From positions 1,984,001 through 2,048,000 of the forward strand of contig NZ_CP066306.1 in assembly GCF_016406145.1 (NCBI RefSeq): DNA of 64,000 nucleotides. The letters run 5' to 3'. The translations under genes and the position numbers were made by a program. Positions 24,434-32,145 of this stretch are shown one piece after another; position 1 is the stretch's first letter, and every line of letters begins with the position of its first letter. This DNA comes from Pseudomonas putida (lineage in GTDB: Bacteria > Pseudomonadota > Gammaproteobacteria > Pseudomonadales > Pseudomonadaceae). The notes under the pieces are model-generated. The model was not told the origin of the DNA. It was given only the letters and a program-made list of their open reading frames with translations, and made no database searches.

Positions 24434-25609
24434 GTGCCTGCTAAAACTACTTCCCTGTCGATTTTGCTCATTCTTATCAGCCTGCTGGGTGTATTCCCAC
24501 TCGACGTCATTTTGCCTTCCGTTGCGCAGATGGCTGAATATTTTGCAGTCGATACAAAGCGCATTGCCTATTCGGTGAGTTTATTTGCGCTGGGTGTGGC
24601 TCTATCCCAAGCGGTGATCGGCCCGCTTTCCGATTGTGTGGGAAGAAAACGGTTGCTGATCGCTGGGCTCTTGATGGGCATTGCAGGGGCAATCGGCTGC
24701 ATGCGCACCACCCACTATGAGACCTTCATGGTGTTTCGCCTGTTGCAGGCCATGGGCTGTGGCTGTTTCGTACTAAGCCAAGCGCTGGTGCAGGACAGTT
24801 ACAGTGGCCAGCAGCGCAATGCAATGCGAATCCTTCTGACCAGTGCAAGCGGCGTCTTTATAGCGATGTCGCCGTTAGCAGGCAGCGTGCTTCAGCAATA
24901 TTGGGGGTGGAAGGGGAGTTTTCAGGCGTTTGTCATGCTGGCAGTATTGGTACTCTTACTTTGTTTAATGTTATTGAATGAAAGTGGAGGCTCCCGCTAT
25001 CGGGGAGGTTTTTTGCATGGCTATTGCCAGATTCTGAAAGATAGAAAGTTTCTTGTGTATTCGCTATTTTCCTGTTTGGCATTTTCTTGTCATTTTTCAT
25101 TTGTTGTTGTGTCCCCCTTGTTGCTCATGGGCCCGCTAGGGTTGACGGAGTTCGCCTTCTCCATGGTGTTCCTCTTCTACGGATTGGCTTACATGGTCGG
25201 CGGTGTCATTGCCAATTCGCTGAATCGGAGTCTGAGTACACAGGTGCAGATTGGTTGTGGATTTGCACTGATAGGAACCGCTGGCGTAGCCCTGCATCTT
25301 GCCATTTCAAGCGGTGAACTGGTGCTCATCAATCTGGTGTTGCCATTAACGTTATGCACAATCGGCACGACGATCGTCCGCCCGGCTGCAACCACATACG
25401 CACTCAGTCGGTATCCCGATCGCGCAGGGGCTGCTGCCTCGGTCAGCAACACTCTACTCTTTGCGTGTGGTGGGTGCGTTAGCCTGCTGGTGGCGTCCTC
25501 AGGCGAGGAGAGTTTGGCAATGGGCCTGGCAGCGATTTTTATAGCCTCTTGCCTGTCAGGCTGGTTGCTCCTTGCCTACGTGTCCAGGCCATTCGGACAT
25601 CGGGCTTGA
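24434..25609 (+). CDS. MFS transporter, Bcr/CflA-like drug efflux family
   Basis: 391 residues, starting with GTG preceded by GGAG at seven bases. About twelve hydrophobic segments are visible. Motif A, GPLSDCVGRKRLL, lies in the TM2-TM3 loop near residue 64. The opening FPLDVILPSVAQMAEYFAVD is typical of Bcr/CflA-type multidrug or sulfonamide/bicyclomycin exporters (proton antiport at the inner membrane). The gene uses more A/T-ending codons (TTT, TTA, ATA) than its neighbours and stands alone between two minus-strand genes. Both features suggest recent acquisition. The substrate is unknown. Confidence 0.85.
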   Translation: MPAKTTSLSILLILISLLGVFPLDVILPSVAQMAEYFAVDTKRIAYSVSLFALGVALSQAVIGPLSDCVGRKRLLIAGLLMGIAGAIGCMRTTHYETFMVFRLLQAMGCGCFVLSQALVQDSYSGQQRNAMRILLTSASGVFIAMSPLAGSVLQQYWGWKGSFQAFVMLAVLVLLLCLMLLNESGGSRYRGGFLHGYCQILKDRKFLVYSLFSCLAFSCHFSFVVVSPLLLMGPLGLTEFAFSMVFLFYGLAYMVGGVIANSLNRSLSTQVQIGCGFALIGTAGVALHLAISSGELVLINLVLPLTLCTIGTTIVRPAATTYALSRYPDRAGAAASVSNTLLFACGGCVSLLVASSGEESLAMGLAAIFIASCLSGWLLLAYVSRPFGHRA

Positions 25610-25652
25610 TTTGGCAGAAATACCGGCTTTGCGTCCTGCCGACCCAGGCGGC

Positions 25653-26168
25653 TTACGCCCAGTAGCCAAACAGCACCAGCACCGCCACGCCTAGCCCTAC
25701 CGCAATCGAACACCCACCCAACGAAATCGCCGCTCGCCCTTGCCGATACCAGCCATCGTGCCCCAGCTCCCTCGCTGGGGCGAGCAGGCTGCGCCAGCGC
25801 AGTTCGGTGTCATGGAAGGCTTGCAGGTGCGCTGCATCGGCGTCCAGCCAGCGCCGAAAATCAATGCGCTCGCAGGCGGTGGCCTCAGGGCTCTGCAGCC
25901 GTACATACCATTGGCTGGCAACGCTGGCCACAGCATCACCTTGCGGGCGGGCCGTTTGCAGGGCCTGGTTCATGTGCCGTTCGATGCTCAGCAAGGGCAA
26001 TTCGAGGCGCCTGGCGATGCCGGCGAAGTCCAGCTGGTCCAAGCGGTTGAGCAGGAACACTTGCTGAACGCGGCGTGGCAAGCGCTTGAGCCCGTGCAGC
26101 AGGGCATCCTCGGCGTCGTGGCCGGTTGCGGGCGTTGGGTGCTCAAAAGGCAGCAGCAGGCGGCTCAT
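25653..26168 (-). CDS. sigma-70 region 4-like / DUF4880 (FecR N-terminal) / membrane helix fusion
   Basis: 171 residues from ATG 26168, preceded by AAGGAG. Residues 20-72 (LLHGLKRLPRRVQQVFLLNRL...FAGIARRLELPLLSIERHMNQAL) look like sigma-70 region 4 of an iron-starvation ECF factor. Residues 80-128 (VASQWYVRLQSPEATACERIDFRRWLDADAAHLQAFHDTELRW) match the cytoplasmic anti-sigma segment DUF4880 of FecR proteins. Residues 147-170 form one membrane helix, after which the protein stops. There is no sigma region 2 and no periplasmic FecR domain, so it cannot be a normal sigma or anti-sigma factor. A good promoter overlapped by a Fur-like box lies 55-83 bases upstream, which suggests iron control. Confidence 0.78.
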   Translation of the reverse strand: MSRLLLPFEHPTPATGHDAEDALLHGLKRLPRRVQQVFLLNRLDQLDFAGIARRLELPLLSIERHMNQALQTARPQGDAVASVASQWYVRLQSPEATACERIDFRRWLDADAAHLQAFHDTELRWRSLLAPARELGHDGWYRQGRAAISLGGCSIAVGLGVAVLVLFGYWA

Positions 26169-26222
26169 GGTCAGCTCCTTGCTCAAGAGTGGGGGTGGGG
26201 GCATCTTCCGTGATGCGAAACC

Positions 26223-26251
26223 AGATTAGTAGAAACGAGATTGATTCTCAA
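26223..26251 (-). promoter_or_regulatory. promoter with overlapping Fur-like box
   Basis: On the minus strand TTGAGA (26246-26251), a 17-base spacer and TAATCT (26223-26228) form a good sigma-70 promoter for the fusion gene. The 15-mer at 26236-26250 matches the Fur core TGAGAATNATTCTCA at 13 of 15 positions and covers the -35 element. Confidence 0.65.
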
Positions 26252-26282
26252 GTGCTGATTCCGCAAAGTTTTGTAATGAGCG

Positions 26283-26311
26283 TTCACGCCCTGAAACACT
26301 TTTGCTATAAT
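26283..26311 (+). promoter_or_regulatory. candidate plus-strand promoter facing PrrF
   Basis: TTCACG (26283-26288), 17 bases, TATAAT (26306-26311), then a GC-rich discriminator CGCGGCC. The -10 is consensus and the -35 matches 4 of 6. Any transcript would run antisense to the PrrF terminator and body. No plus-strand gene starts until 27046. Confidence 0.35.
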
Positions 26312-26347
26312 CGCGGCCATCAACGATCTTCATTAGCCTGAAGAGCC

Positions 26348-26376
26348 AAAAAAAAGACCCGGCAAAAAGCCGGGTC
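26348..26376 (-). terminator. intrinsic terminator of PrrF
   Basis: On the minus strand an 8-bp stem GACCCGGC-TTTTT-GCCGGGTC is followed by eight T (26355 down to 26348). This is the typical Hfq-type sRNA 3' end. Confidence 0.92.
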
Positions 26377-26457
26377 AAAAACCGTGATTAGCCTGATGAG
26401 GAGATAATCTGAGAGCGACCTAAGCTCCAGGTTATCCAGCAGATCTCGCGATCAGCT
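26348..26457 (-). ncRNA. prrF: PrrF iron-responsive small RNA
   Basis: About 110 nt. On the minus strand the 5' part carries TCGCGAGAT and the centre carries CTCCTCATCAGGCTAATCACG, the conserved core by which PrrF pairs with sodB, succinate dehydrogenase and other iron-protein mRNAs. It ends in the GACCCGGC hairpin with a U tract. I recognise it by recall of Pseudomonas PrrF sequences. P. putida-type genomes carry two unlinked prrF copies, so this is one of them. The 5' end at 26457 is inferred by alignment with the known RNA and from the promoter. It is expressed under iron limitation, with Hfq as its usual partner. Confidence 0.9.
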
Positions 26458-26464
26458 GAGTGCA

Positions 26465-26492
26465 ATAATAATCGTTATCATTTGGCAGTCAA
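26465..26492 (-). promoter_or_regulatory. PrrF promoter with embedded Fur box
   Basis: On the minus strand -35 TTGACT (26487-26492), a 16-base spacer and -10 TATTAT (26465-26470) precede the inferred start at 26457. The 19-mer at 26467-26485 (CCAAATGATAACGATTATT) matches the Fur consensus at 13 of 19 positions and fills the spacer, so iron-loaded Fur would block polymerase. Confidence 0.8.
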
Positions 26493-26603
26493 ATGATTTT
26501 TCACGTGTTCGCTGAAAAATATTGACCGAAGCACTTCCTGGGTCCCGGCAATCGGGGCCTTTGCCGTACCTGGCCACCACGTCTCTCCCTTTTTCGAACC
26601 TGT

Positions 26604-26915
26604 CTACCGACCGCCCTGTAGGGTGCGCTTGTGCTCCAAGAGCGCCCTGGCCATGTCCATCATGTGCATCAGTGCAAAGGTCAGCTCGCGGTGGCTGCCT
26701 TCCTGATGGGTGGCGGTTTCGTGTGCGGTGGCGGCGGCGCAGCGCAGCAGCGCGATGGCGTGCTCCTGGGCCTGGTCTGCGGTGACGCCTTCGTGGAGTG
26801 TCCAGATCTTGTTGTCGATGCTGGGGCGCGGCGGGTTGGGGTTGAGGTAGTAGTCGAGGGCGCGGCGGGCTGCTTCGCTGTCGAGTTCTGTTTCGTCGTT
26901 TTTCGGTGGTTTCAT
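26604..26915 (-). CDS. DUF6124-like small protein
   Basis: 103 residues from ATG 26915 (upstream frame lacks a ribosome site). It opens MKPPKNDETELDSEAARRALDYYL followed by a Pro-rich linker NPNPPRPSIDN, then a helical domain with TADQAQEHAIALLRCAAATAHETA and LTFALMHMMDMARALLEHKRTL. This layout resembles the DUF6124 family abundant in Pseudomonas, whose role is unknown. It is divergent from the CI-like repressor across inverted AATAC/GTATT repeats, so repression by that protein is likely. It lies upstream of PrrF on the same strand. Confidence 0.7.
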   Translation of the reverse strand: MKPPKNDETELDSEAARRALDYYLNPNPPRPSIDNKIWTLHEGVTADQAQEHAIALLRCAAATAHETATHQEGSHRELTFALMHMMDMARALLEHKRTLQGGR

Positions 26916-26961
26916 CCTGATACCTGCGCATGCCAAGAGGGAAAAGGTCCGGACTGATATT

Positions 26962-27001
26962 AATACCTAAAGTATTTTTGTGCTTTCTGATAAATAATAC
27001 T
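26962..27001. promoter_or_regulatory. putative operator of the CI-like repressor
   Basis: AATAC (26962-26966) and GTATT (26972-26976) form a perfect 5-bp inverted repeat with a 5-base spacer. A third half-site AATACT at 26996-27001 repeats 34 bases downstream of the first. The sites lie between the DUF6124-like gene and the repressor, as expected for autoregulated divergent control. Confidence 0.45.
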
Positions 27002-27045
27002 GAATGTTTATTGAGCGCCAGAAGGCAGTCCGTATCGTGCCAGCG

Positions 27046-27711
27046 ATGAATATGGATAAATGGATTGCCCTCGTCCGTGACCGGATGGAGGAGCTCGATA
27101 TCTCCCAAGAACAGCTCGCCGAACGCGTTGGGGTTTCCCAGGGCAGCGTGGGGCATTGGGTGAACAAGCGGCGCCAGCCCAAGGTCGAGTCGATGAACCG
27201 CGTCTTCGTCGAGCTGGGCATGCCCCACTACCACGTCAGCATGCAACTGCGGGTACTGGGCCAGGTGGGTGAAGACAGTGGCCGCTATGTGCTGGATGAA
27301 GAGGATGACGATGTAGACCTGATGCAATACATCGTGTGTTTTCGTTACCCCGTGCGTGGCTGGGATGCGTTGGCTGACTCAGCGCACGAGCAGGGCACGG
27401 TGTTCGAGCAGACCGAGTACCTCGCCCAAGGTAAAGCGTTCTGGTTGACCGTAGAGAACGATGCCATGAGTACTGCCAGTGGCCGTAGCGTGCCCCAGGG
27501 CATGCGCATTCTGGTGGACCCGGGGCTGGAGGCTGAGCCTGGGAGGTTGGTAATTGCGCGCCAACCTGGCAAATCGGCGATTCTCCGCGAGCTGGCCGAA
27601 GAGGGTGGGCAGCGGTATCTGAAGGCGCTGAACAGCAGCTACCCGGCGTTGGTGTGTGAGGACGGGTGTGAGTTTCTCGGGGTGGTTGTGCGGGTGCACG
27701 GCACCTTCTAG
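27046..27711 (+). CDS. CI/LexA-like repressor (HTH-XRE + S24 fold) lacking autocleavage residues
   Basis: 221 residues from ATG 27046 (an ATG at 27004 adds 14 residues; neither has a clear ribosome site). The N-terminal HTH (4-60) contains DISQEQLAERVGVSQGSVGHWVNKRRQPK. The C-terminal S24 fold (about 95-221) aligns by eye with lambda CI: FWLTVENDAM, PQGMRILVDPGLEAEPGRLVIAR, YLKALNSSYPALVC. Three key positions are changed. The cleavage Ala-Gly is Arg104-Gly105, the catalytic Ser is Ala140 (DAM), and the catalytic Lys is Arg (AILREL). It should still dimerise and bind DNA but not self-cleave on RecA activation. No phage genes are nearby. Confidence 0.85.
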   Translation: MNMDKWIALVRDRMEELDISQEQLAERVGVSQGSVGHWVNKRRQPKVESMNRVFVELGMPHYHVSMQLRVLGQVGEDSGRYVLDEEDDDVDLMQYIVCFRYPVRGWDALADSAHEQGTVFEQTEYLAQGKAFWLTVENDAMSTASGRSVPQGMRILVDPGLEAEPGRLVIARQPGKSAILRELAEEGGQRYLKALNSSYPALVCEDGCEFLGVVVRVHGTF

Positions 27712-27724
27712 ATTGCCGGCGATT

Positions 27725-27747
27725 GGGCCGCAAAGCGGCCCGTGTTT
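27725..27747 (+). terminator. terminator hairpin between the repressor and liuD
   Basis: GGGCCGC-AAA-GCGGCCC (27725-27741) is followed by GTGTTT. It sits between two converging genes, 13 bases after the repressor stop. Confidence 0.6.
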
Positions 27748-27750
27748 ACA

Positions 27751-29703
27751 TCACTCCACCAGTTCGACCAGCACCGTCCCTTCGCTGACCATATCCCCTT
27801 CCTGGCAAAACAACGCCTTTACCGTCCCACCATGCGGAGCGCGAATGCTGTGTTCCATCTTCATGGCTTCCAGCACCACCAGCGCCGTACCGGCTTCCAC
27901 CACTTGGCCCGGCTCCACCAGCACTCGCACGATGCTGCCATTCATGGGCGCGCCCAGTCCGCCCTGATGGCTGTGGCTGGCTTCGGCCTCGGCGATCGGG
28001 TCGAAGGCCTCAATGGCATGCATTTCACCATCCCAGCGCAGATACAGCGTGCCACCGCGGCGCACCGCCAGATAACGCCTGCGCACGCCGCCTTCATCGT
28101 GGCCTAGCTGTTCGCCGTCCAGTTGCCAGGCCGAGACAACACTTTGCTCAAGCGCAATCGCCTGGCACTCTCCGCCACTGCGCAGGTGCAGGCAGCTGTG
28201 TGCCGGCAGGCCAAGGCGTAAACCTGAGCGCTCAGCCCATGGCGAGCAGCTGTCGTCGTCACGCTGATGCGGCGCCTGGCCCTGCAGCCAGGCTTTACCT
28301 GCGGCTTGCCAGAAGCCTGCGGGCAATGGCTGTGGCGCCGGCAGAAGTACCTCCTGATGACGTGGAATAAAGCCTGTATCCAGCTCGGCCGCCGCGAATG
28401 CGGGGTGGGCGAGGATGCGGCGCAGGAAGGCAATGTTGGTCTTCAGCCCGCCGATGGCGAACTCGTCCAGCATCGCCAGCAAGCGCAGGCGTGCCTGTTC
28501 GCGGTTTTCGCCCCAGGCGATCAGCTTGCCCAGCATGGGGTCATAAAAGGATGAGATCTCGTCCCCCTCGCTTACCCCGCTATCCACCCGGCGACCTTCG
28601 CCTGGTGCAGACTCGCGGTACAGCGTCAGGGTGCCTGTGGCTGGCAGAAAGTCGTTGGCCGGATCTTCGGCATACAGGCGCACCTCGATAGCATGGCCGA
28701 TCAGCGGCACCTGCGCCTGGGTAATCGGCAGCGGCTCGCCACAGGCGATGCGGATCTGCCAGGCCACCAGGTCGAGGCCGGTGATAGCTTCGGTAACCGG
28801 GTGCTCGACCTGCAGGCGGGTATTCATCTCCATGAAGAAGAACTCGCCACGGGCGTCGAGCAGAAACTCCACGGTGCCGGCACCGACATAACCGATGGCC
28901 TGGGCCGCGCGTACCGCCGCTTCGCCCATGGCCCGCCGCAATTCAGGGGAGAGCCCCGGTGCAGGCGCTTCCTCGACCACTTTCTGATGGCGGCGCTGGA
29001 TAGAGCAGTCGCGCTCATTAAGGTACAGGCAGTTGCCGTGCTGATCGGCGAACACCTGGATCTCAACGTGGCGGGGTTTGAGCACGTATTTTTCCACCAG
29101 CATGCGCGCGTCGCCGAATGACGACTGCGCTTCACGCTGGGCCGAGGCGAGGGCTTCGGCCAGCTGGCTTTCTTCCTCCACCACTTTCATGCCCTTGCCG
29201 CCCCCCCCGGCGCTGGCCTTGAGCAGCACCGGGTAGCCGATGCGCTCGGCGGCGGCGCGGAAGGTTTCCAGGTCCTGGGCGTCGCCGTGATAACCCGGTA
29301 CCAGCGGTACGCCGGCCGCTTCCATCAGCGCCTTGGCCGCCGATTTGCTACCCATGGCATCGATGGCGCTGGCCGGCGGGCCAAGGAAGATCAGCCCGGC
29401 GTCTTCAATGGCTCGGGCAAACCCTGCGTTTTCCGAAAGAAAGCCGTAGCCTGGGTGAATGGCCTGGGCGCCGCTGGCTTTGGCCGCAGCGAGCAGCTTG
29501 TCGATCACCAGGTAACTGTCAGCGGCCTTGCTGCCGCCCAGCTCGACACGGATATCCGCCTCGCGGCTGTGGCGGGCGTCGCGGTCGGTGGCGCTGTGCA
29601 CGGCCACGGTGGTCAGGCCCATGGCCTTGGCGGTGCGCATCACCCGGCAGGCGATTTCCCCACGGTTGGCGACCAGCAGGGTGGTCAATGGCGGGCGGCT
29701 CAT
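27751..29703 (-). CDS. liuD: methylcrotonyl-CoA carboxylase biotin-carrying (alpha) subunit
   Basis: 650 residues from ATG 29703, which overlaps the stop of liuC (ATGA). It has a biotin carboxylase domain (TLLVANRGEIACRVMRTAK at the N terminus, ATP-grasp KASAGGGGKGMK near 160, FFMEMNTRLQVEHPVTE near 285), a BT linker domain, and a C-terminal biotinyl domain with EAMKMEH near 615. With LiuB it carboxylates 3-methylcrotonyl-CoA in leucine degradation. Operon membership separates it from acetyl- or propionyl-CoA carboxylases. Also called mccA. Confidence 0.93.
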   Translation of the reverse strand: MSRPPLTTLLVANRGEIACRVMRTAKAMGLTTVAVHSATDRDARHSREADIRVELGGSKAADSYLVIDKLLAAAKASGAQAIHPGYGFLSENAGFARAIEDAGLIFLGPPASAIDAMGSKSAAKALMEAAGVPLVPGYHGDAQDLETFRAAAERIGYPVLLKASAGGGGKGMKVVEEESQLAEALASAQREAQSSFGDARMLVEKYVLKPRHVEIQVFADQHGNCLYLNERDCSIQRRHQKVVEEAPAPGLSPELRRAMGEAAVRAAQAIGYVGAGTVEFLLDARGEFFFMEMNTRLQVEHPVTEAITGLDLVAWQIRIACGEPLPITQAQVPLIGHAIEVRLYAEDPANDFLPATGTLTLYRESAPGEGRRVDSGVSEGDEISSFYDPMLGKLIAWGENREQARLRLLAMLDEFAIGGLKTNIAFLRRILAHPAFAAAELDTGFIPRHQEVLLPAPQPLPAGFWQAAGKAWLQGQAPHQRDDDSCSPWAERSGLRLGLPAHSCLHLRSGGECQAIALEQSVVSAWQLDGEQLGHDEGGVRRRYLAVRRGGTLYLRWDGEMHAIEAFDPIAEAEASHSHQGGLGAPMNGSIVRVLVEPGQVVEAGTALVVLEAMKMEHSIRAPHGGTVKALFCQEGDMVSEGTVLVELVE

Positions 29704-30515
29704 GGGCGCGGCTCCTTGTTGGGCTCGGTCTGCCAAGCGGGGCGACGTTTTTCCAGGAAGGCGCGCAGGCCCTCCTGACCTTCGGCGCTGACACGGATAC
29801 GGGCAATGGCGTTTTCGCAGTAGCGGCGCAGGGCAGGGCTGAGTTCACCGTCATCGACCTCGCGCAGCAGGTCCTTGGTAGCGCGCAGTGCTTGCGGGCT
29901 GTTCTGCAAGAGGTTGTCTACCCAGGCCTGTACCTGCACTTCCAGCTCACTGGCCGGGTACACCTCTGCCAACAGGCCCAGTTCCCGGGCCCGTACGCCG
30001 CTGAAGCGTTCGGCGGTCAGGGCATAACGGCGCGCGGTACGCTCACCGATGGCCTTGACCACGAACGGGCTGATCACCGCCGGGGCCAGGCCGATGCGTA
30101 CTTCGGACAGGCACAGCTGCGCATCCTCGGCGCCGATGGCCATGTCGCAGCAACTGATCAACCCCAAGGCGCCGCCAAAGGCCGCGCCCTGCACCACGGC
30201 CAGGGTGGGTACCTTCAGGCGATGCAGGGCGTACATCAGTTCGCCCAGTTCACGGGCGTCATCCAGGTTGGTGTTGAAGTCCAGTTGTGCCGATTGCTGC
30301 ATCCACGCCAGGTCTGCGCCAGCGCTGAAATGGCGGCCACGGCCGCGCAGCAGCATGAAGCGCAGGCTGGCGTCGTCGGCCAGTTGCCCGAGGGCGACGA
30401 TCAGCTCGCGGATCATCTGTGCATTGAATGCGTTGTTCTTGTCCTCGCGGCTCAGCCACAGGGTGGCGAAGCCGCGCGGGTCACGGATCACTTCGAGGGT
30501 GCTGAAATCGCTCAT
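29700..30515 (-). CDS. liuC: 3-methylglutaconyl-CoA hydratase (enoyl-CoA hydratase family)
   Basis: 271 residues of the crotonase fold. RGRGRHFSAGADLAWMQ near residue 62 and QGAAFGGALGLISCCDMAIG near 105 form the oxyanion hole. It hydrates 3-methylglutaconyl-CoA to HMG-CoA, the step after the carboxylase. It lies between liuB (three bases) and liuD (four-base overlap), which supports the assignment. The homologue in acyclic terpene literature is gnyH. Confidence 0.92.
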   Translation of the reverse strand: MSDFSTLEVIRDPRGFATLWLSREDKNNAFNAQMIRELIVALGQLADDASLRFMLLRGRGRHFSAGADLAWMQQSAQLDFNTNLDDARELGELMYALHRLKVPTLAVVQGAAFGGALGLISCCDMAIGAEDAQLCLSEVRIGLAPAVISPFVVKAIGERTARRYALTAERFSGVRARELGLLAEVYPASELEVQVQAWVDNLLQNSPQALRATKDLLREVDDGELSPALRRYCENAIARIRVSAEGQEGLRAFLEKRRPAWQTEPNKEPRP

Positions 30516-30518
30516 GGG

Positions 30519-32126
30519 TCACATCCGGAAAATGCCGAAGCGGCTCTGTTCGATCGGTGCGTTCAGCGCGGCGGACAACGCCAGGCCAAGCACGTCACGG
30601 GTCTGCGCCGGGTCGATGACGCCGTCATCCCACAGCCGGGCGCTGGAGTAGTAGGGGTGACCCTGGTGTTCGTACTGGTCGAGAATCGGCTGCTTGAGCC
30701 TGGCCTCATCCTCGGCGCTGAAGGCCTGGCCGCTGCGTTCACTCTGCTCGCGCTTGACCTGGGCCAACACTCCGGCGGCCTGTTCGGCCCCCATCACGCC
30801 AATCCGCGCGTTGGGCCACATCCACAGGAAGCGCGGATCGTAGGCGCGGCCACACATGCCGTAGTTGCCAGCGCCAAAGCTGCCACCGATGATCACCGTG
30901 AACTTCGGCACCTGGGCGCAGGCCACGGCAGTGACCAGCTTGGCGCCGTGCTTGGCGATGCCGCCTTCTTCGTATTTCTTGCCGACCATGAAGCCGGTGA
31001 TGTTCTGCAGGAACAGCAGCGGTATGCCGCGTTGGCAGGCCAGTTCGATAAAGTGCGCGCCTTTTTGCGCGGCTTCGGCGAACAGGATGCCGTTGTTGGC
31101 CAGTATCGCCACCGGGTAGCCGTGCAGGTGGGCAAAGCCGCACACCAGCGTGGTGCCGAACAGTGCCTTGAATTCATCGAAACCCGACCCGTCGACCAGA
31201 CGCGCAATCACCTCACGCACATCGAACGGTTGCTTGGCGTCGGCCGGCACCACGCCGTACAGCTCTTGGGCGGGATACAGCGGCGCAACCGGCGCCTGGC
31301 GTTGCAGCTTGCCGAGCTTGTGCCAGTTGAGGTTGGCCACGCTGCGCCGGGCCAGGGCCAGGGCGTGTTCATCATTGTCGGCATAGTGGTCAGCCACGCC
31401 GCTGGTGCGGCAATGTACATCGGCACCGCCGAGGTCTTCGGCGCTCACCACCTCACCCGTCGCGGCTTTCACCAGTGGCGGGCCCGCCAGGAAGATGGTC
31501 GCCTGCTGGCGGACCATGATCGCTTCGTCGGCCATGGCCGGCACATAGGCGCCGCCTGCGGTGCACGAGCCCATGACCACGGCGATCTGCGGGATGCCCA
31601 GCGCGCTCATGTTGGCCTGGTTGAAGAAGATCCGCCCGAAGTGCTCGCGGTCCGGGAACACTTCATCCTGGCGCGGCAGGTTGGCGCCGCCCGAGTCCAC
31701 CAGGTAGATGCAAGGCAGGCGGTTCTGCTGGGCGATGGTTTGCGCACGCAGGTGCTTTTTGACCGTCAGCGGGTAGTACGAACCGCCTTTTACGGTGGCG
31801 TCGTTGGCCACGATCATGCATTCCACGCCTTCGACACGGCCGATGCCCGCGATGACGCCGGCAGCGGGCACGTCTTCGCCGTACACCTCATGGGCGGCCA
31901 GCTGGCCGATTTCGAGGAATGGCGAGCCCGGGTCCAGCAGGCGATCTATACGCTCGCGCGGCAGCAGTTTGCCCCTGGAGGTGTGCCGCTCCTGGGCCTT
32001 GGGCCCGCCGCCTTGGGCGATGTGGGCGAGCAGGCCGCGCAGGACCTGGACCTGTTCGAGCATGGCCGCGCTGTTGCCGGCGAATTCCGCCGAACGCGGG
32101 TTGATCTGGGTGTGCAAGGTAGCCAT
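30519..32126 (-). CDS. liuB: methylcrotonyl-CoA carboxylase carboxyltransferase (beta) subunit
   Basis: 535 residues with the carboxyltransferase double crotonase fold. Visible are [22 protein letters not shown] near residue 40, [31 protein letters not shown] near 145-175 (typical of methylcrotonyl-CoA carboxylase beta), and [33 protein letters not shown] near 430. It transfers the carboxyl group from biotin on LiuD to 3-methylcrotonyl-CoA. It starts 19 bases after liuA. Also called mccB. Confidence 0.94.
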   Translation of the reverse strand: MATLHTQINPRSAEFAGNSAAMLEQVQVLRGLLAHIAQGGGPKAQERHTSRGKLLPRERIDRLLDPGSPFLEIGQLAAHEVYGEDVPAAGVIAGIGRVEGVECMIVANDATVKGGSYYPLTVKKHLRAQTIAQQNRLPCIYLVDSGGANLPRQDEVFPDREHFGRIFFNQANMSALGIPQIAVVMGSCTAGGAYVPAMADEAIMVRQQATIFLAGPPLVKAATGEVVSAEDLGGADVHCRTSGVADHYADNDEHALALARRSVANLNWHKLGKLQRQAPVAPLYPAQELYGVVPADAKQPFDVREVIARLVDGSGFDEFKALFGTTLVCGFAHLHGYPVAILANNGILFAEAAQKGAHFIELACQRGIPLLFLQNITGFMVGKKYEEGGIAKHGAKLVTAVACAQVPKFTVIIGGSFGAGNYGMCGRAYDPRFLWMWPNARIGVMGAEQAAGVLAQVKREQSERSGQAFSAEDEARLKQPILDQYEHQGHPYYSSARLWDDGVIDPAQTRDVLGLALSAALNAPIEQSRFGIFRM

Positions 32127-32145
32127 GTGCGCCCGTCCCTTGTGC

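Noticed and set aside
26604..27711. prophage immunity region
   Set aside because: Only a CI-like repressor and a DUF6124-like gene are present. No integrase, structural or replication genes and no att duplication were seen.
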